Shown piece after piece: positions 9,456 to 17,731 of a stretch of 64,000 nucleotides of DNA (positions within the stretch are counted from its first letter, which is position 1; each line of letters begins with the position of its first letter). The DNA lies in the NCBI GenBank assembly GCA_017407325.1, contig JAFQWV010000020.1, positions 62,001 to 126,000 on the forward strand. Direction: 5' to 3'. Source of the DNA: Clostridia bacterium (GTDB lineage Bacteria; Bacillota; Clostridia; Christensenellales; Borkfalkiaceae). Position numbers and translations under genes: made by a program. The notes below the pieces were generated by a model. It was given only the letters and a program-made list of their open reading frames with translations, was not told the origin of the DNA and did not search any database.

Positions 9456-11081
9456 TTATTCTAATGAAATAATGTAGTAGTAAACAGATTGACCACCGAA
9501 ATAAAGTTCAACGTCACAATCTGGATAAGTTTCGGCAACTTGTTGAGAAAGTGCTTCTGCATCGCTTTCAGTTACGTCTGCACCATAGTAAAGATTGATA
9601 AGACTGTGGTTTTTATCTTTAAGCTTTTCAATCAAACTGATAGTTGCGCCACTTACCGTATTAGATTTTGTTAAAATCTTCTTGCTGTTAAGACCGATTA
9701 TATCACCTTTTTTAAGTGTGAGCTTGTCGATTTTTGTGTTTCTTACTGCGTAAGTTACCATACCGTCAGTTACACTATCAACAGCGTGAAGCATATTCAT
9801 CAAGTTTTCGTCAGCTGACAAATCAGAGTCGAACGCAAGCGCAGCAGCTAAGCCTTGAGGAATATTTTTAGTAGGAACTACTATAATTTTTCTACCTTCA
9901 ACCAAGTCTTTTGCTTGTTCAGCAGCTAAAATGATGTTTTTATTGTTAGGGAAAACGAATACAGTTTCTGCGTTGACTTGCATAATAGAATCTGCAATGT
10001 CGCTTGCACTTGGGTTCATCGTTTGGCCACCTTCAATAACCTTATCAACTTGAAGTTCTTTAAATATCGAAGTAAGTCCGTCGCCTTGAGAAACTGAAAT
10101 AAGACCGATTGGCTTTCTCTCTTCTTCGTATTTTCTAACGAGTTCTCGGTGCTGTTCGAGCATATTTTCAATCTTAACATTGTTAATTTCACCAAGCTGT
10201 AACGCTGCAGTTAAAGCTTTTCCCGGAGTGTTCGTATGAACGTGAACTTTTACAAAACTAAGATCACCAACAACGATTACGCTATCACCCATATTCATAA
10301 GCGTTTCACGGAATCTATCAATGTCAGCCATCGTGGTCTTTTTCTTTAGGTTAACAACGAAAAACTCTGTACAATAGCCAAATTCTATGCTACCCAAATT
10401 TAACACGTCTGCTTGTGTAACTTCAGGCTCTTTCTTAACTTCAAGCTCTACCTCGTCAGTTTCAGGGAATTCTTCACCCGTCAAAGCCATGTGCATGCCT
10501 TTAAAAATAGTGATGATACCCATACCACCAGAGTCTACAACGCCTGCTTTTTTCAAAACAGGAAGAAGTTCCGGTGTCATCTTGAGCGCTTCGTTACCAC
10601 GTTCAATCACAAGTTCTAAGAAAGTTTCGATATCTTTTGCCTTAACGGTTTGAGCGTATTCGCCCATCATTCTGATAACCGTAAGCATTGTACCTTCTTT
10701 TGGTTTAGCGACGGCAGAATATGCAACTTCGGTCGCATTTTTTAACGCTTTTGCAAAAACCTTAACCGTAACCTCTGTTTCGTCGTGTATTGTTGAACAA
10801 ATACCTTTAAAAATCTGAGAAGTGATAACGCCCGAGTTACCCCTCGCCCCACGAAGTGCACCACGCGAAACACGGTCAGAAATTTCCGATAAACGGTTTG
10901 ATGAACTTTGCTTTAGTTCCCTTACTGCTGATTGCATCGTTAAACTCATATTAGTTCCCGTATCGCCGTCAGGTACAGGGAATACGTTTAACGCGTCGAT
11001 TTTGTTTTTATTTGCATCGAGCAACTTTGATGCACCAATTACCATCTTGGTAAAAGTAGCACCGTTAATACTCTTTGGCAT
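9456..11081 (-). CDS. fakA: Fatty acid kinase subunit FakA (DAK domain protein, YloV family)
   Basis: ATP-binding subunit that, with a separate FakB lipid carrier, phosphorylates exogenous fatty acids to acyl-phosphate for PlsX/PlsY. In 541 residues: the N-terminal DAK phosphatase (DhaL-like) domain with the nucleotide/Mg site NVFPVPDGDTGTNMSLT (about 29-45) and RGARGNSGV, and a C-terminal DegV-like portion ending GGQSVYYYIISLE. The start follows AAGGAG. It sits directly after the asp23-like gene, as yloU-yloV does in B. subtilis. plsX, a partner in the same pathway, is also in this window. No fakB gene is seen here. Confidence 0.92.
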   Translation of the reverse strand: MPKSINGATFTKMVIGASKLLDANKNKIDALNVFPVPDGDTGTNMSLTMQSAVRELKQSSSNRLSEISDRVSRGALRGARGNSGVITSQIFKGICSTIHDETEVTVKVFAKALKNATEVAYSAVAKPKEGTMLTVIRMMGEYAQTVKAKDIETFLELVIERGNEALKMTPELLPVLKKAGVVDSGGMGIITIFKGMHMALTGEEFPETDEVELEVKKEPEVTQADVLNLGSIEFGYCTEFFVVNLKKKTTMADIDRFRETLMNMGDSVIVVGDLSFVKVHVHTNTPGKALTAALQLGEINNVKIENMLEQHRELVRKYEEERKPIGLISVSQGDGLTSIFKELQVDKVIEGGQTMNPSASDIADSIMQVNAETVFVFPNNKNIILAAEQAKDLVEGRKIIVVPTKNIPQGLAAALAFDSDLSADENLMNMLHAVDSVTDGMVTYAVRNTKIDKLTLKKGDIIGLNSKKILTKSNTVSGATISLIEKLKDKNHSLINLYYGADVTESDAEALSQQVAETYPDCDVELYFGGQSVYYYIISLE

Positions 11082-11099
11082 AAATAACTCCTTTATTTC

Positions 11100-11444
11100 C
11101 TATAGTTTAACGCCGTGAATGTTTACGTTTACCGTATGAACAATCATGCCGGTAAACTTTTCTACTTGATATTTTACAGATTGCTTAAGCGATTCTGCAA
11201 CCGCAGAGATTGATACGCCAAACTTTATAATTACGTAAATATCAATAAAAATTTTGTTACCGGTAGTATTAACTTTAATACCCTTTACGCCCTTATTAAA
11301 CAAGTCGGAAATTGTGTCCTTTAACTTTGGTGAAACAAGTTCGACTATGCCGTAACAATCAAGCGCAGCGTGAGACGCAACGCGTGCTATCGCTTCATCA
11401 GAAATTGAAATGTTTCCGTAAATATTACTCGTACTGACTGCCAT
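11100..11444 (-). CDS. Asp23/Gls24 family envelope stress protein (YloU-like)
   Basis: A small 114-residue DUF322/Asp23 family protein (start MAVSTSNIYGNISISDEAIARVASHAALDCYGIVEL). It has the typical ISDEAIARVAxxAAxxxxGI opening and a V-rich beta core (INTTGNKIFIDIYVIIKFGVSI), with no signal peptide or membrane segment. The biochemical role is poorly defined; in Staphylococcus relatives it gathers at the membrane and affects cell wall stress responses. An AGGAGGTC ribosome binding site precedes it. It has a clear promoter and leads the asp23-fakA operon, matching B. subtilis yloU-yloV. Confidence 0.88.
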   Translation of the reverse strand: MAVSTSNIYGNISISDEAIARVASHAALDCYGIVELVSPKLKDTISDLFNKGVKGIKVNTTGNKIFIDIYVIIKFGVSISAVAESLKQSVKYQVEKFTGMIVHTVNVNIHGVKL

Positions 11445-11471
11445 ATTCCGACCTCCTATATTAATGTTTAT

Positions 11472-11500
11472 ATTTTACTATATTTATGAAACTTTTGCAA
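11472..11500 (-). promoter_or_regulatory. Promoter of the asp23-fakA operon
   Basis: Minus-strand TTGCAA (11500-11495), 17-bp spacer, TAAAAT (11477-11472), ending about 28 bp before the gene. Confidence 0.65.
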
Positions 11501-11591
11501 GAGTTTTTATTGCAATTTACTATTTTTCACAATATCATCAAAATTAATTTGCAAATTTTCTCATTTTCTTTAAAAATCACATTAAAATTTG

Positions 11592-11620
11592 TTGCAATTT
11601 TATAAAATTAGTGATATATT
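11592..11620 (+). promoter_or_regulatory. rpmB promoter
   Basis: TTGCAA (11592-11597), 17-bp spacer, TATATT (11615-11620), about 40 bp before the rpmB start, which has a GGAGGTG ribosome binding site. Confidence 0.65.
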
Positions 11621-11659
11621 TATTAGGCTAATGATAAAACGCGAGTTGGAGGTGTTATT

Positions 11660-11848
11660 ATGTCAAGAGTTTGCAGTGTATGCGGAAAAGGAAAACTTAG
11701 TGGTAACTTAGTTAGCCACAGTAACCGTAAGACACCACGCTCCTACAATGCGAATGTTCAAAAGGTAAGAGTCGTTAAAAACGGCGTAGTTTCTTCTGAA
11801 TACGTTTGTACCCGTTGCTTAAAGAGCGGTAGCGTTGAAAGAGCATAA
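11660..11848 (+). CDS. rpmB: 50S ribosomal protein L28
   Basis: Large-subunit ribosomal protein of 62 residues. It has two CxxC pairs, CSVCGKGK at the start and CTRCLKSG near the end, so it is the zinc-binding (C+) form; cysteine-free paralogues often take over during zinc starvation, and none is seen here. The lysine/arginine-rich body SHSNRKTPRSYNANVQKVRV is typical. It stands alone on the plus strand, divergent from asp23-fakA and convergent with thiN, the position it holds in B. subtilis except that no spoVM lies beside it. Confidence 0.96.
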   Translation: MSRVCSVCGKGKLSGNLVSHSNRKTPRSYNANVQKVRVVKNGVVSSEYVCTRCLKSGSVERA

Positions 11849-11856
11849 TCAGTTTC

Positions 11857-11889
11857 CGGTCGCCCACAAATTGGTCGACCTTATTTTTT
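11857..11889 (+). terminator. Probable rpmB terminator
   Basis: GGTCG (11857-11861) pairs with CGACC (11875-11879), with a further CC/GG pairing inside, followed by TTATTTTTTT. It begins 8 bases after the stop codon. Confidence 0.6.
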
Positions 11890-11890
11890 T

Positions 11891-11940
11891 ATAAAAAAAT
11901 ATCCACCCTATCAAATCTCAGTTGATTTTTGGGTGGATTT
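11891..11940. terminator. Terminator after thiN (bidirectional)
   Basis: ATCCACCC (11901-11908) pairs with GGGTGGAT (11931-11938), with an inner TCAA/TTGA pairing. T-runs lie on both sides: TTTTTATTTTTT on the plus strand and ATTTTTTTATAAAAAAAT on the minus strand. It stops the long pcrA-thiN operon and backs up rpmB termination. Confidence 0.75.
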
Positions 11941-12543
11941 TTATTTTTTAGTTTTATTTACTATTAAAAGCACTTTTCCACTATCGATTTTTAATTCGAT
12001 ATTATCGCTTATCGTGACGTTTGATACACCTAAAGTTGAAGCCCTTAATAATTTAGTATTATTATATTCATATTTTAAACCATTAGAATATGATATTGTC
12101 GAATTTTCTAGTGCTATAAGTGAAACGTAACAATTTTTAGCAACGTTAATTTCTATGCTGTTAGTTACTAAATAAATTTCTGAATATCGTGTTTCAATCG
12201 TTGCAAAAATCCCGAGATTTTCTGCAATTTCTAAAAGTGCGAGATTTCCTAGAAAATGGTCGTCACGAAAGCCCCCTGAACAAGTTATTCTGACACGCTT
12301 TGCACCCAATTCTTTTGCTTTTATAAGCGCGATTTCGCCGTCGGTTAAATCTTTATCCGTTGGATACTGAATAGAATTTTCCGGCACGAACCCAAGCGAA
12401 TCAAAATCACCTACGATTAAATTCGGGGTGATATTTTTTTTATTTAAAAAATTTAGCGCACCGTCTGCACAAATCACAAAATCTTCAGAATTTATCTGTA
12501 AATCTTCAATTTTTTCGCCGTTTAATACAATTAAATATTCCAT
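11941..12543 (-). CDS. thiN: Thiamine pyrophosphokinase
   Basis: Transfers pyrophosphate from ATP to thiamine, making the cofactor thiamine diphosphate. The 200-residue protein carries the family motifs in order: ADGALNFL (usually DGGAN), GDFDSL (about 45), DKDLTDGEIAL (about 63) and GGFRDDHFLGNL (about 90), then an all-beta thiamine-binding half. The start ATG overlaps the rpe stop as TAATG, so translation is probably coupled. It is the last gene of the yicC-thiN run, as in B. subtilis. Confidence 0.92.
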   Translation of the reverse strand: MEYLIVLNGEKIEDLQINSEDFVICADGALNFLNKKNITPNLIVGDFDSLGFVPENSIQYPTDKDLTDGEIALIKAKELGAKRVRITCSGGFRDDHFLGNLALLEIAENLGIFATIETRYSEIYLVTNSIEINVAKNCYVSLIALENSTISYSNGLKYEYNNTKLLRASTLGVSNVTISDNIELKIDSGKVLLIVNKTKK

Positions 12544-13199
12544 TAGTTTTCACGCAATTTCTTAATAATTTCAGATCTGTCACTAGCCGAAAAAACAGTA
12601 TTTCCAGCAACGATAACGTCAGCACCAGCGTCTTTTACAAGACTTACGTTTTCAAGGTTAATACCACCGTCAATTTCAAGTAAAATATCTTTTTTGCTAT
12701 CAAGTATCATTTTCTTAACCTTTCTCAAGCTGTCTAGCGCAGACGGAATAAATTTTTGACCGCCAAAGCCCGGAAAAACACTCATTACAAGTATCATATC
12801 GCAAAGTGGAACTACGTCTTTGATTTTTTCTGGATCAGTGTCAGGATTAATTACACAACCACACTTTACCCCTGCATTTTTAATTTTTTGTAGAACAGAA
12901 GCTAATTTTTCTTTACATGCTTCATAGTGAACGGTTATAAAGTCTGCACCAGCTTTTGCAAATTGCTCGACGTAATTTTCTGGGTTTATTATCATTAAGT
13001 GCGCATCAAGTGGTAATTTCGTCAACTTTCTTATATCGTTTACCATTTTAATTCCAAAAGTAATATTAGGAACGAAAACGCCGTCCATAACGTCGCAGTG
13101 TATAATATCCGCCCCCGAATTTTCTAAAGATATAATTTCTTCGCCCATTTTAGAAAAATCGGCAGATAAAATCGAAGGTGCAATTTTAATATTTTCCAT
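12543..13199 (-). CDS. rpe: Ribulose-phosphate 3-epimerase
   Basis: Interconverts ribulose-5-phosphate and xylulose-5-phosphate in the pentose phosphate pathway. The 218-residue TIM barrel shows IAPSILSADF at the start, DVMDGVFVPNITFG (metal-site Asp and His regions), DAHLMI, MSVFPGFGGQKFIP and EIDGGI ... GADVIVAGNTVF, all classical. I chose the ATG at 13199 because GGAAG lies just upstream and the motif IAPSILSADF begins where it should; a frame eight codons longer lacks support. It overlaps the rsgA 3' end by 14 bases. Confidence 0.95.
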   Translation of the reverse strand: MENIKIAPSILSADFSKMGEEIISLENSGADIIHCDVMDGVFVPNITFGIKMVNDIRKLTKLPLDAHLMIINPENYVEQFAKAGADFITVHYEACKEKLASVLQKIKNAGVKCGCVINPDTDPEKIKDVVPLCDMILVMSVFPGFGGQKFIPSALDSLRKVKKMILDSKKDILLEIDGGINLENVSLVKDAGADVIVAGNTVFSASDRSEIIKKLREN

Positions 13200-14034
13200 A
13201 CTTTTCTTCCTTTTTTCGTTCATTAAAAATTTCTATGTATCTATCGTATCTGTCTTTTGATATTTTACCCTCTAAAAGAGCTTGTTTAACTGCACAATCA
13301 GGCTCTGAAATGTGCTTGCAATCAAGAAAATAACAACCGTTAGAAAATTCGGTAAAATCTCTGTAATAATCTTTAATTTCATCAGCTTTAACTTCGCAAA
13401 TATTTGCGCTAAAGCCGGGTGTATCGATGACTTTAAAATCTTCGTAAAAATGTATTTCAGAAGAAGTTGTCGTATGCTTTCCACGCATAGTCTTTTCGCT
13501 CAAATTTCCAACTCTTTCGCTCATTGAAAAAAGCTTGTTAAGAAGCGATGTTTTTCCTACCGCGGACTGACCACAAAACGCGCATAGCTTTCCTTTTAAA
13601 AACTCTTTTAAGCTATCAATATTTTCACCCGTTACTGAAGATACGGAGAAAATTTTATCTACTGAGTTTGCATAATTTTTTAGAACGTAATCGTATGTTT
13701 CGGTAGATAAATCTGACTTATTAACCGTTATAACTACTTCTGCGCCACCTGAAATTGCGCTTATAATTATTTTATCAATCAACAAATAATCAGGCTTAGG
13801 CGGAGCACCAATCACTATATTTACACAGTCAATATTAGCAACGTTTGGGCGCAAAAACTTAGATTTTCTTTCAAAAAGCGTGTTAATACTAACCTCGTCA
13901 AAATCAACGTAGTCACCAACGCTTAATTTCCCGCTTTTAAACTTAACCGAGCCTCGCGCAGAAAGTTTATAAAAATTTTCGCCGTCGTAAACAGTATATT
14001 TAGATGCAGTTATTTTTACAATCTGACCTTTAAT
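13186..14034 (-). CDS. rsgA: Ribosome small subunit GTPase RsgA with an apparent ATT start
   Basis: Circularly permuted GTPase that checks late 30S assembly. Taking ATT at 14034 as start gives 282 residues: an OB domain (1-65; KGQIVKITASKYTVYDG, ARGSVKFK, VGDYVDF), then G4 NKSD (105-108), G1 GQSAVGKTS (155-163), G3 DTPGF (204-208) and the C-terminal zinc site C234, C239, H241, C247. The family's N-terminus MxGxIxK lines up exactly with this ATT. An in-frame TAG lies five codons upstream, and the first usable conventional start, TTG at 13854, would delete the whole OB domain. AGGGGG (14048-14043) lies 8 bases before the ATT. It sits between rlmN and rpe as in B. subtilis, minus prpC-prkC. Confidence 0.93.
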   Translation of the reverse strand: MKGQIVKITASKYTVYDGENFYKLSARGSVKFKSGKLSVGDYVDFDEVSINTLFERKSKFLRPNVANIDCVNIVIGAPPKPDYLLIDKIIISAISGGAEVVITVNKSDLSTETYDYVLKNYANSVDKIFSVSSVTGENIDSLKEFLKGKLCAFCGQSAVGKTSLLNKLFSMSERVGNLSEKTMRGKHTTTSSEIHFYEDFKVIDTPGFSANICEVKADEIKDYYRDFTEFSNGCYFLDCKHISEPDCAVKQALLEGKISKDRYDRYIEIFNERKKEEKYGKY

Positions 14035-14048
14035 AGTCTTTTCCCCCT
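14032..14048 (-). promoter_or_regulatory. Ribosome binding site and ATT start codon of rsgA
   Basis: AGGGGG at 14048-14043, an 8-base spacer, then ATT at 14034-14032. There is no ATG, GTG or TTG in this frame between the upstream TAG (14049-14047) and codon 61. The spacing is optimal for the ATT. Confidence 0.75.
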
Positions 14049-14052
14049 AAAC

Positions 14053-15093
14053 TTAGTCTTTCTTATCTAAAAATTTACGTCTTAACTGTCCACATGCGCC
14101 TTCAATATCAGCCCCCATAGACCTTCTGATTGTAACAGAAATCCCCTTATCTTCAAGGATTTTCATAAATTCTTGTGCGCGTTTATCACCCGTTGATTTT
14201 AAACCGGTCTCTTTTACGGCATTAAGCTTTATCAAATTGACGTGACAAGGAAAACCACGCAAAAGCTCGCAAAGCTTATCTGCGCACTCTTTAGTGTCGT
14301 TTTCGCCGTTTATAAGTGAATATTCAAAATACACGCGTCTTTTTGTAATTTCAAAGTAATTTCTGCACGCGTTTATAACTTCTTTTATAGAATAAGCCTT
14401 AGCAATAGGCATAATCTTTTTACGTTTTTCATCAAACGGAGAGTGAAGTGATACCGTAAGATTAATAGGCAAATTTTCCTTTGCAATATCAAACATTTTG
14501 GGAACGATTCCACAAGTTGAAATACTGATATTTCTTGGACTTATATTAATTCCGTCAGAACAAGAGATTAGCTTTAAAAAGTTTATAACGTTATCGTAGT
14601 TATCAAAAGGCTCGCCACTTCCCATCAAAACGACGTTTGTAACTTGTCTTTTGTCTAAATTTCCACCAATTCTTTTATTTACCTCTAAAACTTGACCTAA
14701 AATTTCGCCTTGAGATAAATTTCTTACAAGCCCACCTAAGGTTGAAGCGCAAAAAGCGCATCCCATACGGCACCCTACTTGAGTTGAAACACATTGAGTG
14801 TACCCGTACTTATATTTCATTAGCACGCCTTCAATTATATTTCCGTCGTACAACTTAAACAAATATTTACGCGTTCCGTCTTTAGAAATTAATTCTTCGA
14901 TAATTTCGCAAGGATTATCGACAAATTCTTTTTCAAGCCTTTCTCTTAGAGAAATCTTCAAATCGGTCATATCTTTAAAGCGTTTTCCTTGATGAACGGC
15001 GCGAAAAATCTGCCTTGCGCGAAATTTTGGTTCGCCAAAGCCAGATAGAATTTCACTAAGTTGTTCTAAAGAATAATCGCTTATTATTTTCAT
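14053..15093 (-). CDS. rlmN: 23S rRNA (A2503-C2)/tRNA (A37-C2) methyltransferase RlmN
   Basis: Radical-SAM enzyme that methylates C2 of A2503 in 23S rRNA and A37 in some tRNAs, using two SAM molecules and a methylated cysteine. In 346 residues the 4Fe-4S motif CRMGCAFC (C108, C112, C115) is complete, the mC acceptor is C334 in GACGQLR, and the SAM-binding GSGEPFDNYDNV is present. I start at the ATG at 15093 because it overlaps the rsmB stop as ATGA, which suggests translational coupling; a TTG seven codons upstream is possible but not needed. Confidence 0.95.
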   Translation of the reverse strand: MKIISDYSLEQLSEILSGFGEPKFRARQIFRAVHQGKRFKDMTDLKISLRERLEKEFVDNPCEIIEELISKDGTRKYLFKLYDGNIIEGVLMKYKYGYTQCVSTQVGCRMGCAFCASTLGGLVRNLSQGEILGQVLEVNKRIGGNLDKRQVTNVVLMGSGEPFDNYDNVINFLKLISCSDGINISPRNISISTCGIVPKMFDIAKENLPINLTVSLHSPFDEKRKKIMPIAKAYSIKEVINACRNYFEITKRRVYFEYSLINGENDTKECADKLCELLRGFPCHVNLIKLNAVKETGLKSTGDKRAQEFMKILEDKGISVTIRRSMGADIEGACGQLRRKFLDKKD

Positions 15094-16337
15094 TTTATTT
15101 TTCTCAACTTGCAAAGATAAAAGCCTGCGCCAAAACTAATATTTGGTAAAAATTGCAATCCGTACTCTGTTTTAATACTGTCTAGTGGTGAATTTACTTT
15201 TTCAACAATAAAATTAGGATTGTTTTTTAAGAATTTATCAATAATTCCGTCGTTTTCTTCCCTAAAAATAGAACAAGTCGAATAAACTAGCTCTCCACCG
15301 TTTTTAAGGTATTTTGAACAGTTACAAAGAATATCTGACTGGATTTTGTTAAGATTTTCAAGCTCAATTTCGCACTTTTTCAGTTTTATATCCGGGTTAT
15401 CTTTTAAAGTACCGTAACCAGAACATGGAACGTCGCAAAGAATATGCGAAAAAGTTTCGCTAAAGTCGTCGCAATATTTTGAAGAATCCTTTATAATTGC
15501 AGTAATATTCAACTTTTTCATGCGTTTTGCATAAGATTTTATAAGTTCTACCCTATGCTCGTGAATATCGCACGAAACAACACTATTAAACCTGTCTGAG
15601 AGTAATACACTCTTCCCACCGGGAGCTGAGCAGGCATCAAGCAAACTTTCGCCACTTGTAATCGCGTTACAAATTGCAACCGAACCAATCGATTGAAAAG
15701 TGAACTTGCCTTCGTTAAAATCGTCGTTAATTGCAAGACCTTTTACGTCAAACAAACTATCAAAAGGTGTTTTTTCATATTCAAAACCATTTTCAAGAAG
15801 GTATTTTTCACCATCCACACCATTTTCAAACCTAACAAAGTTATGATTTTCGTCGTAGCTTATAATTGATTTAGCAAGCTCTTCGCCATAAGTATCAATT
15901 AAAAGGTTAACAACTGAAACAGGATAGTTGTATTTTACAGACAAATATTCTATTTTTTCTTTTGGCAACTCAATTTTTTCAACATCGAATTTTCTCAAGA
16001 CAGCGTTTACAAAGCCAGAATTTGCCGATTTTCCAAGTTTTTTAACAAGCTCTACCGTTGACGACACAACTGCGTGTTTCGGCTTATTAAGGTGCGCTAT
16101 ACAGTACATAGCAATCTTTAAAAGTGTTCTTATCGCTTGCTTTGGTGCTTTTGAAGTAAGTTTTGTAATATAGTAAGAAAGTTCTATATCCTTATCGACA
16201 ACTCCATAGCAAATTTTAGTAATTTCTCTGCGTTTTAACGGCTCGACTTGCGTTGAGTTTAGCGCATTTGTTATAAACGCACCTTGCGAATACACTTTCG
16301 TCAAAACCTGATAGCAATCGTAAAAAGTCGTTATCAT
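15090..16337 (-). CDS. rsmB: 16S rRNA (cytosine-967-C5)-methyltransferase RsmB
   Basis: SAM-dependent methyltransferase acting on C967 of 16S rRNA. The 415 residues have an N-terminal NusB-like RNA-binding domain (about 1-135) and a C-terminal Rossmann fold with SAM motif LDACSAPGGKS (about 236) and the two cysteines of m5C enzymes: CDVPCSGYGTLKDNPD and STCSIFREEND. It overlaps fmt by 4 bases (ATGA) and rlmN likewise, within the def-fmt-rsmB-rlmN set conserved in Bacillota. Confidence 0.95.
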   Translation of the reverse strand: MITTFYDCYQVLTKVYSQGAFITNALNSTQVEPLKRREITKICYGVVDKDIELSYYITKLTSKAPKQAIRTLLKIAMYCIAHLNKPKHAVVSSTVELVKKLGKSANSGFVNAVLRKFDVEKIELPKEKIEYLSVKYNYPVSVVNLLIDTYGEELAKSIISYDENHNFVRFENGVDGEKYLLENGFEYEKTPFDSLFDVKGLAINDDFNEGKFTFQSIGSVAICNAITSGESLLDACSAPGGKSVLLSDRFNSVVSCDIHEHRVELIKSYAKRMKKLNITAIIKDSSKYCDDFSETFSHILCDVPCSGYGTLKDNPDIKLKKCEIELENLNKIQSDILCNCSKYLKNGGELVYSTCSIFREENDGIIDKFLKNNPNFIVEKVNSPLDSIKTEYGLQFLPNISFGAGFYLCKLRKIK

Positions 16338-17266
16338 TTTCCTAACCTAGTGCCTACCTGAATTTTTCTACCAAGCAAAAAATCGCTTGCAGGCATTCTC
16401 TTTCCGCCTTCTAATTGAAGCTCTAAAATTTCAATATAACCACCGTTACAAGAAACGGTTAAACCACTTTTATCAGCAGTTAAAACAGTGCCGAACTCAG
16501 TTTGTAAATTATCACATTTTACTGCATTAACCCTGAATATTTTTAACATTTTTCCGTTTAAATAAGTAAATGCACACGGCCAAGATTGCATACCACGAAC
16601 AAAGTTGCGCAAGGTAATAGGATCTTTAGAAAAATCAATTAACGCATCTTGCTTTTTAATTTGTTTTACAAAGGTAGCTTCGTCGTGATTTTGCTTTGTA
16701 AACGTAGCAGTTCCATCTTCAATTTTGTCAAGTGCTGTAACTACAAGATTAGCCCCTAAAATTGAAAGTCTAACAAAAAGCTCGTCTGCCGTTTCATCAG
16801 GCAAAATATCAATTTTTTCAGATAAAATTATATCGCCACTATCCAAGCTTACTTCAGTTTGCATAATGGTAACACCCGTTTCTTTGTCACCGTTTAAAAT
16901 TGCGTGTTGAATTGGACTTGCTCCACGGTATTTAGGAAGTAGTGAAGCGTGAACGTTAATTACACCATATTTTGGGATATCAATAAGTTCTTTTGATAAA
17001 ATTTGTCCAAAAGCACAAGTTACGAAAATATCTGCGTTAAGTTTTCTTAAATCGTCTAAGCCTTCAGAACTTACTTTTTCATATTGCAAAACGGTAATAT
17101 CGTGCATAATTGCTCGTTTTTTCACGTCTGAAAACTGAAGCTCGGAATGTCTTCCTACGCGCTTATCAGGTTGAGTAACAACGGCTAAAACGGTATGACT
17201 ACTACCTACTATACTATCAAGCGCATTTACTGCAAAATCGGGGGTTCCAAAAAAGACAACTTTCAT
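16334..17266 (-). CDS. fmt: Methionyl-tRNA formyltransferase
   Basis: Formylates initiator Met-tRNA. The 310-residue protein has the N-terminal formyltransferase fold with FGTPDFAV at the start, NVHASLLPKYRGASPIQHAILNGD (catalytic Asn/His region and SLLP folate motif, about 105-130) and a C-terminal OB-fold (about 205-310). It overlaps the def stop by one base (TAATG); the ribosome binding site AAGGAG lies inside the def 3' end. Coupling to def fits their joint role at protein N-termini. Confidence 0.96.
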   Translation of the reverse strand: MKVVFFGTPDFAVNALDSIVGSSHTVLAVVTQPDKRVGRHSELQFSDVKKRAIMHDITVLQYEKVSSEGLDDLRKLNADIFVTCAFGQILSKELIDIPKYGVINVHASLLPKYRGASPIQHAILNGDKETGVTIMQTEVSLDSGDIILSEKIDILPDETADELFVRLSILGANLVVTALDKIEDGTATFTKQNHDEATFVKQIKKQDALIDFSKDPITLRNFVRGMQSWPCAFTYLNGKMLKIFRVNAVKCDNLQTEFGTVLTADKSGLTVSCNGGYIEILELQLEGGKRMPASDFLLGRKIQVGTRLGK

Positions 17267-17724
17267 TAATCGCGAATCTCCTTAAGATTTTGCGCCTTGT
17301 CAATATATAAGACTCCGTCGAGATGATCGTTTTCGTGACAAATTGCTCTTGCAAAGAAGTCGTATGCAGTAAGTTTAAACCAATCACCGTTTCTGTCTTG
17401 ATATTTTACCACAACTTTATTCGGTCTTTCAACGTCGCCCTGCTTATGTTGAACAGACAAGCAACCTTCAGGTCCAAATTGCTTTCCTGAAGTCTTTAAA
17501 ATAACAGGATTAATAAACTCAAAATATCCTTCTTCAATATTGATTGCAAAAACTCTTAAGTTTACACCAATTTGTGGCGCAGCAAGTCCAGCACCTTGAG
17601 AAAAAATTAGCGTATCTTTTATATCTTCTAATAATTTCAAGATATTTTCGTCAATTTTTTCGACGGGCGAGCTTACTTTTCTTAAAACTTCGTCACCGAT
17701 TTGAACAATTTTTTTTATTGCCAT
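17266..17724 (-). CDS. def: Peptide deformylase
   Basis: Metalloenzyme that removes the formyl group from new proteins. All three motifs are present in 152 residues: GAGLAAPQIG (44-53), EGCLS with metal ligand C88, and HENDHLDG with ligands H130 and H134 and catalytic E131. The AGGTG ribosome binding site overlaps the priA stop region. The order priA-def-fmt matches B. subtilis. The length points to the short type 1 class rather than the longer Gram-positive type 2. Confidence 0.96.
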   Translation of the reverse strand: MAIKKIVQIGDEVLRKVSSPVEKIDENILKLLEDIKDTLIFSQGAGLAAPQIGVNLRVFAINIEEGYFEFINPVILKTSGKQFGPEGCLSVQHKQGDVERPNKVVVKYQDRNGDWFKLTAYDFFARAICHENDHLDGVLYIDKAQNLKEIRD

Positions 17725-17731
17725 AATTCAC

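Noticed and set aside
11849..11940. spoVM between thiN and rpmB, as in B. subtilis
   Set aside because: The gap holds only two terminator hairpins; no 26-codon frame resembling SpoVM was found.
13854..14034. Frameshift or pseudogene as the explanation for the missing rsgA start
   Set aside because: The N-terminal domain is in one continuous frame with intact family motifs up to the ATT. No frameshift is needed.
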